In this document: positions 1-12,665 of the stretch, one piece after another
How the letters are laid out: each line of letters starts with the position of its first letter
Numbering within the stretch: position 1 is the stretch's first letter
Source of the DNA: Nageia nagi
Taxonomy: Eukaryota; Pinophyta
Length of the DNA: 64,000 nt
Direction: 5' to 3'
NCBI GenBank assembly: GCA_050084985.1
Contig: JBITNC010000001.1
Coordinates: 88,784,001 to 88,848,000 of the forward strand
Notes under the pieces: generated by a model
The model's database searches: none
Seen by the model: only the letters and a program-made list of their open reading frames with translations
Told to the model about the DNA's origin: nothing
Position numbers and translations under genes: made by a program

Positions 1-545
1 GGATGATGTTCTTGTATGGAGCCAAATGTAAACATGGATGTGAAGCTATTATTATTTTTGAGTCACCTAAGGGAAACATGAGAAGGTTCTCATTCATATT
101 CATATGGATTTGCACCAATAATATTGTTAAGTATGAAGTGCTATGTTTAGGGATATTTAAAGCTATCATATAGGCATCATATATCTAGTAGGTTCATGGT
201 GATTCTAAATTGATCATAAATCAAGTCAAGGATAAGATCTGTGCAAGGCATCACTATCTCAAGAATTACATGAATAGGATATGGGACCTGATGGAATCAT
301 TCCTAGGTATCAATTTTATCTCTATTCCTAGAAAGCATAATCAAATTATTGATGCATTTGTAAGAAAAGGAGCATGTTTCAAACCTACTCATCACAAGAG
401 AGGTAGCTCATGAGTTAAAATTTTGTGTAGATCATCTATACTTGAAAAAACAAATTTTTGGTAGGTATTTGACTTTGATTAGCATATTATGAATTTTTTC
501 ATAGATAAAGTATTAGCTCACACCTTTGGTGTTACAAAACTACTT
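1..545 (+). pseudogene. archaeal-type RNase H domain of T1 pol (decayed)
   Basis: The translation matches the plant RVT_3/archaeal-type RNase H fold: a CKHGC segment near the start, ICTNN, an EYEAL-like KYEVL segment, VHGDS (second catalytic Asp kept) and then FISIPRKHNQ near 310-350. The first strand reads FLYGA, where family members usually have FxDGA, so the first catalytic Asp appears lost. There are several stops and at least one extra base near 200. The segment from 210 to 413 is the longest open piece. In working elements this domain degrades RNA in RNA-DNA hybrids during reverse transcription. Here it lies upstream of RT, as in the minus-strand T1 copy at 40530-41090. Confidence 0.8.
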
Positions 546-589
546 GATTATTTTTAAGAATCATACATTATACAACTTAGAAACAATAT

Positions 590-2170
590 TGTACCCAAAG
601 GTTTACTTTCCTTTTAACAAATGTTTGATTCTGAAGATGTTCAAAGAGCTAAAATGTTGGCTATTTAGAAAGAAAGCAATGTAAAGCTGGAAGTTGAACT
701 TAAAAAATGCATAAAAGTTGGATAAAAATGCATTGAGGAATAAAAAGAGAAGCTAATTCAGATTTATCATTAATTCACCAAGGTAATTGCATGGGCTTAT
801 GATGATCTGAATACATATGAAAAGAATGTGATCCAACATACCATTGAACTTGAGCTAGAAGTGAAACCATATAGGAAAAAATAGAGACCTATGAAACTAA
901 GAATAGAAGAAGCCATGAGATTGGAGTTTCTAAAGCTCTTGGATGCTAAAGATATTTATCCTATCAAGAATTATTCATGGGTAGCAAATTTAGTCCCAGT
1001 AAGGAAAAATAAATAAATAAATTAGACTATGTGTAGATTTCAAAAATCTGAACCAAGTCTCCCTAAAAGATAACTATCCCCTTCCTCCCATGGAATGAAT
1101 CATGTAAACAATATCCAGAGCATGTTCATTTCTATAATTTATGGTTATTCAACATTAAATTAAGATATAGGTAAAGTATGAGGATCAATACAAAATTGCA
1201 TTTACTACCAAGTGGGAAACATTTGCATTTTAGATAATGCCTTTCAGTCTCTCTAATACTAGGGCTAATTTTTAGAAAGCAATGGACCATGCCTTTGGTG
1301 AGATGATAAACAAGATAATACTTGTCTACTTGGATGACATTACTATGTTTTCCAAGAGCAAAAAGGATCACTTAGACCACCTTAGGAAAGTTTTGAAAAA
1401 TATATGCAATTTAGGATTTCTATTAATCTCAAAAAATCAATTTTTATGATTAACCAAGGAAAACTAATTTGGCCCAATTGTATCAAAAGAAGGGTTGGAA
1501 ATTGATCCTAACATAATTAAGGCTATTGAGGAATTGTCTTTGTGCTCAAATAAGAAGGCCCTATAATCTTTTCTAGGTCAAATCAATTTTTTTTTAAATT
1601 TTATTAGTGATTTTTCTCATATTATTTCTCCAATCATAGTAATGCTCAAGAAACATGCATAGTTCTCCTAGTCTGATGAAGCAAAGTAATCTTTTCATGA
1701 TATCAAAAAAGCTATAACATAAGATCCAATTTTAAAAAATCCATATTTTTCAAAAGATTTTATCATGTATTCTTATGGAGCAAAGAAGAGCATTGCAACC
1801 ATACTAGCATAGAAGGATGACCAAAAGAAAGAATATCCTATTACTTTTCATAGTCAAACTCTGCATAAACATCAGGTTAAATATTCATTCATTGAAAATC
1901 AAGTGTTCTCTATTATGAGAGGTCTAAAAAAATTCAAGTATTATGTGTCTCAAAATAAGATCCTTGTATATACCATTCACCCTGATGTCATAAATTATGT
2001 TATTCAAGGATAATTGGATGAAAGGAAAGTTGGTTGGATAATAAGACTAATGGAATATGATGTTGAGATTAAGCCAACCAAACTTATTAAAGGAAGAGCC
2101 CTCTATGAGAACATAGTAGAGGCAGCACACATAATAGCTTTCATAGAGGATGAAGAGCATATAAATGAAT
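590..2170 (+). pseudogene. reverse transcriptase plus gypsy RNase H of T1 pol (decayed)
   Basis: A linker runs from about 590 to 860. The RT thumb/finger entry follows with KLLDAKDIYP and SWVANLVPVRK near 930-1000. The catalytic box reads YLDD (codons 1327-1338), followed by FSKS. After the RT connection, a gypsy-type RNase H spans about 1760-2160 with TFHSQTLHKHQVKYSFIENQ and then KPTKLIKGRAL. Frameshifts near 1020-1250 and many stops interrupt it, several at positions where the family has Gln. The enzyme would copy element RNA into DNA in cytoplasmic particles; this copy cannot. Confidence 0.85.
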
Positions 2171-2209
2171 AAAGTCATTGTATAAAATAATAAATTGTCT
2201 ATTTTAGAA

Positions 2210-3460
2210 CTATATGCTACCTTAAATCATTTGAAAAATTTTAGAGAAGATTCAAGTTGCTAGCACTCAAATTCATAATGATTGATGATCATATCTATAA
2301 GAAAAATTTTGTTCAAATCTTGTTGAGATGTGTAACTCATGATGGGGCTCAAAGAATTATGTATGAATTCCATTATCAATTTTCTAGAGGACACTACAAT
2401 TGTCCTACTATAGTATCAAAAATATTACAGGTGGGCTATTATTGGCCCACTCTATTCCAAGACTTCTATAAGATAGCCTAGGAATGTGACAAATGCAATA
2501 GGTATGTGGGAAAGAGAAGATAAGATGCTATGCCTCTAAAACCTATGGTTGTTGAATAACCTTTCCAATAATGGGATTTATACTTCATTGGTGTTACTAA
2601 CCCAAATTATTTAGTAGGTCATAAGTTTATCTTGATTGTAATAGACTACTTCACAAGGTGGTTAGAAGCAATGCCATGTAAAAGTGCAAATCAAGAGGAA
2701 TTTATGGAGATGATAAAGAGATTAATAACTTGATTTGGTATCCCACAAACCATTGTATTAGATAATAGTTCTACATTCACTAGGTCTAATTTATTAACTT
2801 TTATTTTTGAGTATAATATATACTAGTTATTCTCTTCAAATTATTACTCGTAAGGGAATGCTTTGGCTGAGTCAACCAACAAAAATTTAATCTAGATAAT
2901 CAAGAGAACCTTTGAAAAGAATCCAAGTAGTGGTAAAAAAACTTAGACTATGCATTATGGGCTGATAGAATTAGTGTAAAATATGCTATAAAAACATCAC
3001 CTATGCATTAGTTTATGGTAAGAGACATATGCTACCTATTCATCTTGAGTTGCCTACATTAAAGATCCTATAAGAATTAGAAATCTATGACTTCAAGCCA
3101 TTGCAAATCAGATTTAATTAGTTGATGAAGCTAGAAGAGGATAGAAACAAAGCTTATCTTGCCTTCTTGCATCAAAAAGAGATTATCAAAAAATTGGTTT
3201 CATAAAAAGAAGTCTTCCTAGGTAAATTTTCAAATTGGGTATATAGTCCTCAAATGCGATGAAGAAAGAGCAAAGCCTAAGAAACATCATAAATTTGATT
3301 TATTATGGATTAGGCCTTTTATTATTGTTGAATCCTTATATAACAATGTGTTTAAATCATAGGATATTTATGGGTCCCAAGAACTACTGAAACTAGTGAA
3401 CAGGATCCATCTTAGGCATTACCAGGTGATTGGGTGATTTCATAACACCTACCAAACTTG
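2210..3460 (+). pseudogene. integrase of T1 pol (decayed)
   Basis: The zinc-binding HHCC module is readable: THDGAQRIMYEFH and SRGHY for the histidines, VGYYWPTLFQD, then ECDKCNRY for the cysteines (2330-2500). In the catalytic core the first Asp seems replaced (LYFIG where LDFIG is usual, near 2580). The second Asp survives in LDNSSTF (near 2760) and the Glu in ALAESTNK (near 2870). One stop before FGIP is TGA at an Arg position, which fits CGA-to-TGA decay. The 3' end, with a chromodomain-free tail, is frameshifted. Integrase would insert the DNA copy into the host genome. Confidence 0.85.
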
Positions 3461-4016
3461 TACAATGTAAATAGTTTTATTTGTTAATTATGTTTCTTTA
3501 TATATATATATATATATAATATGTTATGTTTTGTATAAGTGCAATTCCCAAGGAGGTAGATAATCACTAATAGTCATATTTACTAGGCATGGTGGAGGTT
3601 AAACCTGATGACTATAAGTTGTATTATCAAAATATTGGCATTTAAACACTACATTTTCTCAAAAAAAAACACCAACCATGCCTTGCCTTCTAATTTAATT
3701 TTGGAATTCCTAAGTTTAATGCTATCCTACCTATTAGTTCTAACATAGCACTACACCCAAAACCCAAAATTCCTAATGCATTAATGATCATTAATAGGCA
3801 AAATTTGAAAACCCTAAAAAAATAAAACATAATCCTTACTCCATTATTCCTCACATAGCAAATTTTAGAGTCCAAGAATTCAAGCACTTGTAGAGAGATA
3901 TAATATTTTAGAGAGTTTATAGTGCTAGGTGGTGAGTAAGTTTGAGGATCTATTTGCATTACAGTCAAGCATGAAGCTTTATGTTTACCTATGTTGCAAA
4001 GAAACTAGTGATCATA
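3461..4016 (+). other. T1 spacer between pol and the extra ORF
   Basis: No protein is visible. The text aligns by eye with the minus-strand T1 copy at about 37640-37086: both have a TTTACTAGGxATGGTGGA segment, an AAACCCTA stretch and a GGTGCTAGGTG motif shortly before the extra ORF. The spacer is therefore part of the element and may hold its 3' signals or the leader of a downstream message (inference). Confidence 0.55.
3499..3518. repeat. (TA)10 microsatellite
   Basis: Ten uninterrupted TA units lie just after the integrase end of T1 copy 1. Confidence 0.95.
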
Positions 4017-5840
4017 ATGTCAAAACCAAAGCAAACTATAGTCATTTTAGGGGTTGAGGTTGAGAAATTATCAAGGATACATGAAAAATATTTGGAGAGT
4101 TCCCTTGGGCTAAATTGGACTAAAATAGGAGTGCTTATTCACATGGATACCTAGTGTGCAAATGCAAAAAGGCCATTGTTGCAACACAAGAGGCTTGAAG
4201 TGGGGGGAGGGTAAAATGAATACCATGATAGTAGGAAACAATATCATGATCAATTAAGGATTGGCATATTTTATGCCATATGAATCTTTTACATGCTCAA
4301 AATTTCTTATAGCCATTCCTCTTAAGCACATCCCATAGGGCTACATCATAAGGGCATACAGGGAGAAAAATAAGGGTGTGGAAGGGTTAGATTATTTGTT
4401 GGATACCTTCTTGGATTATTTCCCTACCTCCATTATGAATGTGCTTGCAATTCCAAATGACTAGAGCTTCCATGACAAAAATCAAGTTGATGTGAGAAAA
4501 GAAAAATGGGACTTCAATCAATTTGAAGATGACATGATTAATTGAATTGATGAGAGATATACCGAAGATACCATAAAACTTCAACAAAGCTATGATGTTG
4601 TATTGTTTAAAAAAGCCCAAGATAGATGAGTCCTGCAAGCATGAGCAATTATTCTTAGGTGAATGACACAAATTGAAGCCAATGAAGCCATGGTTAGAAT
4701 GGCTTACAATATTATTCAAGGGTTAGTATTTTATGACTTTACAACCTTCTTATCAAACAAAATTAGAAAGAATTTATTCAACATAAACAAGGGTGATTTT
4801 AGACATTCCTCCTATATGTGATGTTTGATTATCCACTAAAATATACAATTTTTGGTTGATGAGGGATTTTCTATAGTTATGGCCACTACTACCATAGATT
4901 CTGCTTCAATTGACATGAGGGTTTCAATACTCACCAAGTTTCATGGCTCTTATTATGAGTTCATGGAGAAATATTTTTCCCCTATCATTAAGATTTTCAT
5001 AGGGAGAACTACACATAGGCTACACCAAAGAATTAGGGAAGACCTACAAGGCAAAAATAAAATTGGAGATTGATACTTCTTGAAGGATAGGATAGTCATC
5101 ATAAGGTATGGGAATTTTGAAACACCCTTATTGCTACCCAAGTTTGTTACCCTACAATTGTATTCTTTAGAAATGGGTAGGCAAATGAGTGCCATAGAGA
5201 CTAAATACAAGTTGGGTGATAATTTTAAGTCCATAATCAAAATGTCAGTTGTAGTGAGTACTTTTACTTTGATAGAGGTAGATTGTAAAGAAGAGTTATC
5301 AAATTTTATTGTATAGAATTTTAAATTAGGAAAAATTGAAGGTGATTGGATGTATGACCCATTAGGGGAATGTATAGAAATAATAAAGGCAAATAAAAAA
5401 TGCTCAGTATTCAATCATGAATCTTGGTCCTATATTGAATTTTTTACAAACCATACTAACTAAGAAACTAAAGCCTCCCTAGAGTGGGAATTTGAAATTT
5501 TGGATAATGCATGGATGGCCTTGGAAATATTGAAGAAGTATATAATATGGGAGACTAGGAGGTATGAATTTATCTTAGCGTCAAAGGTCATTACTCAGTT
5601 GCAAGATGAGTTGGGATGGGGTCCCAACAAAGTAGAATATTTTACAAAATATTGACTTGAATATAGAATGAAGGAAACACATGCTGAAACCATGTCTTTT
5701 GGTGAGTTCAAGCATAACCAATATTGGCATGCACAATATCAAAAAGACCCATTACCAAAAAAAGGGAAAACCTTACCAAAAGGGGTTCTCACTATATCTT
5801 GAAACCATAGGTGCAAATTTGTTAATGCAAACCATGATAA
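4017..5840 (+). pseudogene. extra sense ORF downstream of T1 pol, unknown function (broken)
   Basis: The ATG at 4017 opens MSKPKQTIVILGVEVEKLSR, then LNWTKIGVLIHMDT and LQHKRLEV, which align with the minus-strand T1 copy (ORF start at 37082). Further shared blocks are IDERY (near 4545), YNIIQG and YDFTTF with RKNLFNI (4700-4790), VLTKxHGxYYEFMxKY and GRxTHRLHQ (4930-5020), LQGxNKIG, and YFLK plus LPKFxTLQLYSLEMGRQ (5070-5180). No membrane segment, signal peptide, zinc finger or known catalytic motif is visible. Stops interrupt it (TAG near 4153, TGA near 5071, TAG near 5314). I do not recognise the family. The position recalls env-like ORFs of some plant elements, but nothing in the protein supports an envelope. 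Confidence 0.65.
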
Positions 5841-5879
5841 ATATTTTTTACTTTTCTAACTACATAATCTTTTGAATTG

Positions 5880-6902
5880 AATCATTTTATCATGAGTGTC
5901 TTCTAGTACCCTGATTCTTATCTTTGGCTAATCCTACAAATAAACCAAAACATCATACCTTATCTTATTCTTACCAAATTAGTCACCATCTCTATTTGGC
6001 ATTCTAATGAAGTAGTTTTGAAGTCCATATTCAGTTTTAGGAAACTCAATTATTTCCTTAAGATTACAAATTCTTCATCTAACCATCTAGGTCTCCATCT
6101 CATACCAAATGATATTGCTAGGTCTTGCTCACCCATCCAAACATAATCAATAATTGGTCTTTTAGGCATATCATGTTCTAACATATCGATCAGGCCTTCT
6201 TCATCATGTTATCTTCTTGTTCTTCATCATACTCTATGAATACGTATTGAATGACATGATATATTATGGAAGTCCTAGGTTCCTATGGATTTTAGACTCA
6301 ATCTAAATGGGGAAATAGAGTGGTGATACTAGGCTCAATGGTGTCACTAAGTTATACTTGGGTATCAAGTAATTGCTTTTATATTGGAGCTTCAAAAACA
6401 TCATTAGGCAAGGAAAATTGCAATGAAGCAACCTATGATGAATAGAAATATTTGTATGCTTGCCCACAAGGAGTTAAGGTCATATCATGTTGAATTTATT
6501 GTATCATTTATTTTTTTTTGATATATTCAAGATCAGTGTCTAAGGTAGACCCTAAAAGGTATTTGACTTTGGTATATACTTCTTAAAGGTTTGAAAAAGG
6601 AAAGGGAGAAATTCTTTTGTAGCTAACAATCTTCTACCTTGGGGAATAGTTAATATTTTGGTGAGTACCTCTAATGCAAATGGAAGCTCTTTATATTTTG
6701 ATTGATCATTTTCTATTTCTTTTTCAATTGATGGGTTACAGTCTTCTAGAGTGTTATCATATTCCTCATGGAGGTGCACACTTTCTACCCTTTCACTTTG
6801 TCTTCTTGGTGTATTGGTATAATTTTTTCATGCCCTAGTAGTTTTAGGTTACACAACATGATATTTAGGAATTTCTTGATATGAGATAATAGGTGTATCC
6901 AT
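5880..6902 (-). pseudogene. unidentified protein remnant on the minus strand
   Basis: Reading down from an ATG at 6902 gives MDTPIISYQEIPKYHVV. A longer open stretch at 6779-6552 is acidic at its start (YDNTLEDCNPSIEKEIEND) and then carries LPFALEVLTKI and PQGRRLLATKEFLPF. Further on, near 6190-6050, a clear protein-like piece includes MPKRPIIDYVWMGEQDL, RWRPRWLDEEFV. Many stops lie in between. I do not recognise the protein. It points against T1 copy 1, so it may belong to another element that truncated that copy. Confidence 0.4.
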
Positions 6903-9015
6903 TTGTAAAACACTTAAATGGTAATATTAGTCCTATCTAAAAACCTTAGGGTTTTTGGTGCAACTAGTGAAGAATAAAGCAACGTATCGAAAAAAAGTTG
7001 GGTTCACTAATTGTTATAATTGAATAGTAATAACTAGGATTATTTATAGTATATTCAATTTAATCAATTAACAATGAAATAGTGGTAAATGATGACATGA
7101 AATATGATAGTGATCTAATTGACCTTAATCTATTAAAATAGATTTACAAAAGATATAAACTTGTACCTTACCTATTAGGACAAACAAAGATGATACTCAA
7201 TCGAAAGAAGATGAATGATAAACTTATCTAAAGAATGGATCCACCAATCTAATATCGATGCTAGGATCCCATCGAAACCAACCAATTACCTTTCTAGAAT
7301 GTCTCATCCTTTTACTCAATGTCATCATAATTCCTTCAAAGATTGAAATATCACATGCAAATGGATGTAAAGGATTGCAAGATATTAGTGTATAACAAAA
7401 TCCAAATATGATAGGTGGTGTTAAGAAACATTAATCAAAAATTACATACATATATTTCCACCTATTAAGGATTTAGATCATGTCATAATTTCTTATGCAT
7501 AACCCCTCCACCTTTATAGGTAACAGGTTTAGTTCTAAGGCTCCTCTATAGGCTTATTGTAATGTCAGGTCGACCTATTATCATAAAACATAAAGGTAGA
7601 TGAGAGTGCATGGTGATAAGAGAATTTCTTTATTTGATTAAATAAATTATTTCAAATACCTAAAAGGGTATTTTAATTAAATTAAAATTCCTTTTTATGT
7701 GTTAACAACTTGTCTACATCTTGTCATAGTTAATAGATCTTATCATTTTTCTTTTGATTTGTTATATCATTTGCATCATAGGCATATCATTTATTTTTAT
7801 ATATTATTAATTGAAGATTGAGGGTTTTACTTTCTTATGAATTTAGGGTTCTACCCTTCTTAATTGATCACAAAGTCTCAAGGGCTTATGATTTGAGGCT
7901 TCCCAGTAACTCTTATCTTCATTTCAAGGTTTGGACATCATTTGGACATACCAAGTACAAAGGACACTTTCTTACCACATATCTTGTTGATTTGGCATAT
8001 CACAACATAGAAAATTAGTATAGTAATGCATATGTATCCTTAAATTACTTACACAATGTGTTGAGTGGTTTAGTTGTAGGAAATTAGGCATTTACACATA
8101 CAATTCTATTTTCATGTAAAATCTCAGTATATAATCTTTAAGATTATCATCCTGCAAATGATACCCATTAGTATCAATTATATAGTATGCATCCTCATCC
8201 ACTAATATAATAAAAAAATAAGCATCCCAAGTAACTACATAAATATCATTTTCACCATTTTCTAAGAATTATTCCTTTATATTATCAAATGATTAAAGGT
8301 ATTTCATATATGGATATACTTCATCAATGATTTTTGAACTGAGCATGGTAACATATTTTACTATCATTGAGAGAATTACAAATTTCCTCTACAATAAATC
8401 ATACATCTCATACTGCCCATTATGATACTTTTATTTATAGTATTATTCTCCACACATATCCCTCCACTCTGACACTTCCATCTACTATAATTTTATCAAA
8501 TGTTTCCTTTGGTGGCAACCTTCCTGGATTTTTATATAACCAATAAATAATTTTTAAAACTCACATACTAAAAGAACTTCTCCAATTAACACCTTTAATA
8601 TGTTGGCCTTTATTTCCTCAAAATAATTTATGTAGAGTTTCATACTTTTATCCTTGGTCATAAACTATTTGTGGTAAAATCTATTAGATTGGGTAACATT
8701 AGATTTAAGAAGAATACCTCCAACCTGGGCCTGCATGGGACCATTAAAATGATTAGTTATACTCAAACATGGTAAGTAATTAAATTTATACATTAAAATG
8801 GCCCCACATTAAAATTGATATGTTGAAATTGATGCATCACCTAGTGTATGATATTTTGTAGAGGATGTGGGGTTTTATCCTATACCCCAATATCATTTTC
8901 ATCTAAATTAGTTTAAATAAACTCACCATATTTTGCATGGACCAAAATAAATGGAGTATCAAATAATAGTTTGATAAGATGCATGAAGTAAACATAGTTT
9001 TATAAATATCATATT
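6903..9015. other. no recognisable gene
   Basis: About 2.1 kb of AT-rich DNA. I saw short open frames only, with no family motif. LTR remnants may lie near 6950-7600, but I could not pair them with anything. Confidence 0.5.
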
Positions 9016-11100
9016 ATTGGATGATATGTAATTCATGCCTACAACGAGGATGTCATTCAAGGGAATGCAATTGTTAGGAGTAAAGCCATACTCTTTAACC
9101 TTTACTATCATTGTTCTAGCATGTGTCATCATGGGAGCTCTAGAAGAAGGTATAGACATCCATAAAAGAGTATTTAAAAATGGTTTTAGAAAAAATATTA
9201 CAATTATCAATACCTTGATAGACATGTATGCAAAATGTGGAATAATACACAAGGCCCAAGAATTATATCACAAGATGCATGGTGCAAACACAATTTCATG
9301 TACTGTAATTATTGGAGGATATGCAATTCATGGCTACAACAAGGATGCCTCATATAAATGCAATCTCATGGAATGCATTTATCATTGGATATACACATAA
9401 TGGGTTATCTAAAAAGGATCTAGATACTTTTAATCAGATGCAATTTTCAAGTGTTAAGGTAAACTCTACAACCTTTACCAACATTCTTCTAGCATGTGCC
9501 ACCATGGAGACCCTAAAGGAAGGTATAGACATACATAAAAGAGTAGTTGAAAATGGTTTTGCATCCAATATTATTATTTTTAATGCATTTATATAAATTT
9601 ATGCAAAATATGAAAGAATACATAAGGCCCAAGAATTATTTTACAATATGCATGGTACAAACACAATTTCATGGACTACAATTATTGGAGGATGTGAAAT
9701 TCATGGCTACAGCAAGGATTCCTCATAGAAATGAAGTTTAATATACTAAAATAATAATTATATATGAATATAATGGGTTATATAAAAAGGATATAGATAC
9801 TTTTAAGCATATGCAATTGTCAAGTGTAAAGGTAAACTCTACAACCTTTACAGTATTGTTCCAACATGTTCCATAATGGGAGCTCTAGAAGAAGGTATAC
9901 ACATCCATAAAAGAGTAGTTAAAATGGTTATAAAAAAATTATTTTGGTTTTGAATTCCTTTATATAAATGTATGCAAAATGTGGAAAAATACATAAGGCC
10001 CAAGAATTATTTTACAAGATGCACAATGCAAACACAGTTTCATAGACTGTAATTATTGGAGGATATGCAATTCATGGCTATAATAAGGATGCCTCATTCA
10101 AATGTTATCTCATGGAATGAAATGATAATGGAATATGTAAATAATGGATTATATAAAAAGTATATATATACTTTTAATCAAATGTAATTATTAGGTGTAA
10201 AGGTAAACTCTACAACCTTTTTCGGCATTCTTCCAATATGTGCCACCACAGGAGCTGTAGAAGAAGGTATAGACATCCATAAAAGAGTAGTTAAAAATGG
10301 TTTTAAGAAAAATATTATTGTTATGAATGCTTTGATATACATGTATAAAAAATATAAAAGAATATGTAAGGCCTAAAAATTATTTTACAAGGTGTATGGT
10401 GAAAACATAGTTTCATGGGCTGCAATTATTGGAGGATGTGTAATTCATGGCTATAGCAAGGATTCCTCATTAAAATGTAGTCTCATGGACTGAAATTATT
10501 ATTTAATATGAACATAATTAGTTATCTAAAAATTATCTAGAAACTTTTAAGTAGATGCAATTGTTAGATGTAAAGGTAAACTCTACGACCTTTGTTAGCA
10601 TTCTTCTAGCATGTGCCACCATGGGAGCTCTAGAAGAAGGTATAGATATCCTTTAAAGAGTTTTTAAAAATGGTTTTGCATCCAATATTTTAGTTTTGAA
10701 TGCCTTAATAGATATGTATGAAAAATATGGAAGAATACATAAAGCTCAAGAATTATTTTACAAGATGCATGGTGCAAACATAGTTTAATGGATTGGAATT
10801 ATTGGAGGATGTGCAATTCATGGCTATAGCAAAGATGCCTCATTGAAATGTAGTCTCATGGACTATAATGGTCTCTATATATGCACATAATGGGTTATTT
10901 AAAAAGTATCTAGATACTTTTAAGTAGATGCAATTATCAAGTGCAAAGGTAAACTCTACAACCTTTATCAGCATTCTTCCAACATATGCCATCATGGAAA
11001 CTCTAAAGGAAGGTATGGTTATCCATCAAAGAGTAGTTGAAAATGGTTTTGCATCCAATGTTGCAATTGTGAATGCCTTGATAGACATGTATACATGTAG
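9016..11100 (+). repeat. 373-bp tandem repeat inside the PPR pseudogene
   Basis: The marker ATTGGAGGAT recurs at 9311, 9684, 10055, 10428 and 10801, so the spacing is 373, 371, 373 and 373 bases. A leading shortened unit begins near 9016 with an internal deletion of about 78 bases. Each unit encodes one P-L-S triplet. The period is not a multiple of three. At the segment AATTCATGGCTACAACAAGG every unit passes from the frame reading WTxIIGGYAIHGY to the frame reading MPHxNVxSW. Confidence 0.9.
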
Positions 11101-11580
11101 GTCTAATGGATAATGGATGTAAATATTTTAATAGCATTAGTGAATCTTATCTCATTATCTTTGGGATGAATCATTATGAATGCATTGTTGACATTCTTGG
11201 TTGTGCAGGATATCTTGAGGAAGCTTTCAAATTTATTTTTAAGATTCCCATAAAATCTAAATTGGATGTGTGGATGTATCTTCTTAGTATTTTTATATCA
11301 CATAGTAATGTAGGAATAGGGGAATTTGTGTGAAGTAATTTATTTTTTATTTGAGCCTAAATATTCTCCATCCTATGTTCTTCTTTCAAATACTTATGTT
11401 GAAGTGGGTAGCTAGGATGATGTTCAAAGAGTAAGATATTGATGAAGATAGAGTAATCAAGAAGTATAGTTGGATTGAAGCTGACAAAATGGTACATATG
11501 TCTCTCTTAGGATACATATCACACTTACAAACATAGAAGATGCATGGAAAATTGGACATATTGTTGAGTAAGATGAAGAT
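9016..11580 (+). pseudogene. PLS-class PPR pseudogene with E-type C-terminus
   Basis: Plant PPR proteins bind organellar RNA for editing or processing. This locus reads as repeated P-L-S motifs: SWNAxI.GYxxNGL and TFxxMQxSxVKVNSTTF (P), ILxACAxMxxLxEGxxIHKRVxxNGF then NALIDMYAKCG (L), and HKAQELFYKMHGANTxSWTxIIGG (S). Seven partial units occupy 9016-11100. From about 11106 an E-type region follows: CKYFNSISESY, MNHYECIVDILGCAGYLEEA, then YVLLSNTYVEVGSWDDVQ (near 11385-11430) and YSWIEADKMVH (near 11465-11495). An E+/DYW continuation fades near 11580. Frameshifts and stops occur in every unit. No start Met or targeting peptide is visible. Confidence 0.85.
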
Positions 11581-11626
11581 AATGAAAAATGAAATTCCAA
11601 ATACAATAGCTACAAGTATAGTAAAA

Positions 11627-12665
11627 ATGATACCTGAATCAAAGTGCTATGATGTGCATTTTCTTATGTGATACATTTCTTTATCACTTCCTATTCATCT
11701 ACATTTACATCTAAACTCTTTATCGTATGTGCAACATTATTTTGAACAAACAAGGTGAATAGATCTAAAATTACAAGGTATGCATCATAAAGTGTATTTA
11801 TTAAGAAAATGCAAGGCTAGTTATTGAGTGATAGTACAAATGAACTATATACCTGAATAAAACTACTATGATTTGTATTTTCTTCATTTTACTCTCACAT
11901 TTGCATTTTCTTCATATTTCATATTTGCATTTGAATTCTTTGTTTCTTCCATAGCACTTTCTTGTGTAACATAGAATTTATGATAAATACAATAATAAAT
12001 ATTAAGCAAATTACAAAACTCATTGCAAGGTTGGATCTCAAGTGGAAATTCAAAAAAACTATATACCTAGTTCAAAGTGCCATGATCTACATTTTCCTAT
12101 GTCTCATTCGCTTCATTTTCAAGTGTATCCCATTTTCTTATGTCACATAGAATTATGAAAAATACTAGGATAAATATTACACTAAGTATGATGATAAATA
12201 TAATAATATGAGTTCAATTATTAACAATTGATTGATAAATAAATGTTTCACATTCCCTTAATTTGCATGTGGATTTTAACTCTTTATCTTATGTGCAACA
12301 TTTTCTCGAACAAATAAGGTGAACAGATCTAAAATTGCAAGCTATACATCATAAAGTGCATTGATTAAAAAATTCCAAGGCTATGTATCGAGTGATAGTA
12401 TAAATGAACTATATACCTAAATCAAATTGCTATGATTTGTATTTTCTTCATTTTCCTCTATCTCATTTGCATTTTCTTCATTTTCATGTGTCCTATTTTC
12501 TATGTTTTCTTCATTTTCATGTCCCATTTTCTGCATTTTCTTCATTTTTATGTGTCCCATTTTCTTGTGTTATATAGAATTATTAAAAGCAAAAGGATAA
12601 ATATTAAACTAAGTTCAATGATAAATACAATAATCTATGTTTAGTTATTACCAAATGATTGATAC
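11627..12665. repeat. degenerate tandem array of ~210-350-bp units
   Basis: Units start with ATACCTGAATCAAAGTGCTA or close variants at about 11628, 11851, 12063 and 12413. Two of them share a longer block: CTTTATCGTATGTGCAACATT near 11718 and CTTTATCTTATGTGCAACATT near 12282, followed by GAACAAACAAGGTGAATAGA-like text. Inside the last unit a short TTTTCTTCATTTTCATGTG motif repeats several times (12440-12565). I see no coding sense in it. Confidence 0.75.

Larger units (their letters stand above)
1..5840 (+). mobile_element. Tat-like Ty3/gypsy element, family T1, copy 1 (5' end outside window)
   Basis: The segment reads as the 3' two thirds of a plant Ty3/gypsy retrotransposon. In order it shows an archaeal-type RNase H, reverse transcriptase, gypsy RNase H, integrase and a further sense ORF after a ~550-bp spacer. 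Gag, protease and the 5' LTR would lie left of base 1. I could not locate the 3' LTR, so the right edge is where similarity to the other T1 copy (31419-45494, minus strand) stops being visible. Both copies share the domain order, the spacer text and the extra ORF. All reading frames are interrupted, so the copy is dead. Confidence 0.8.

Noticed and set aside
4953-5414. 153-residue open frame on the minus strand.
   Set aside because: It lies antisense to the extra T1 ORF, whose plus-strand reading is conserved in the other T1 copy.
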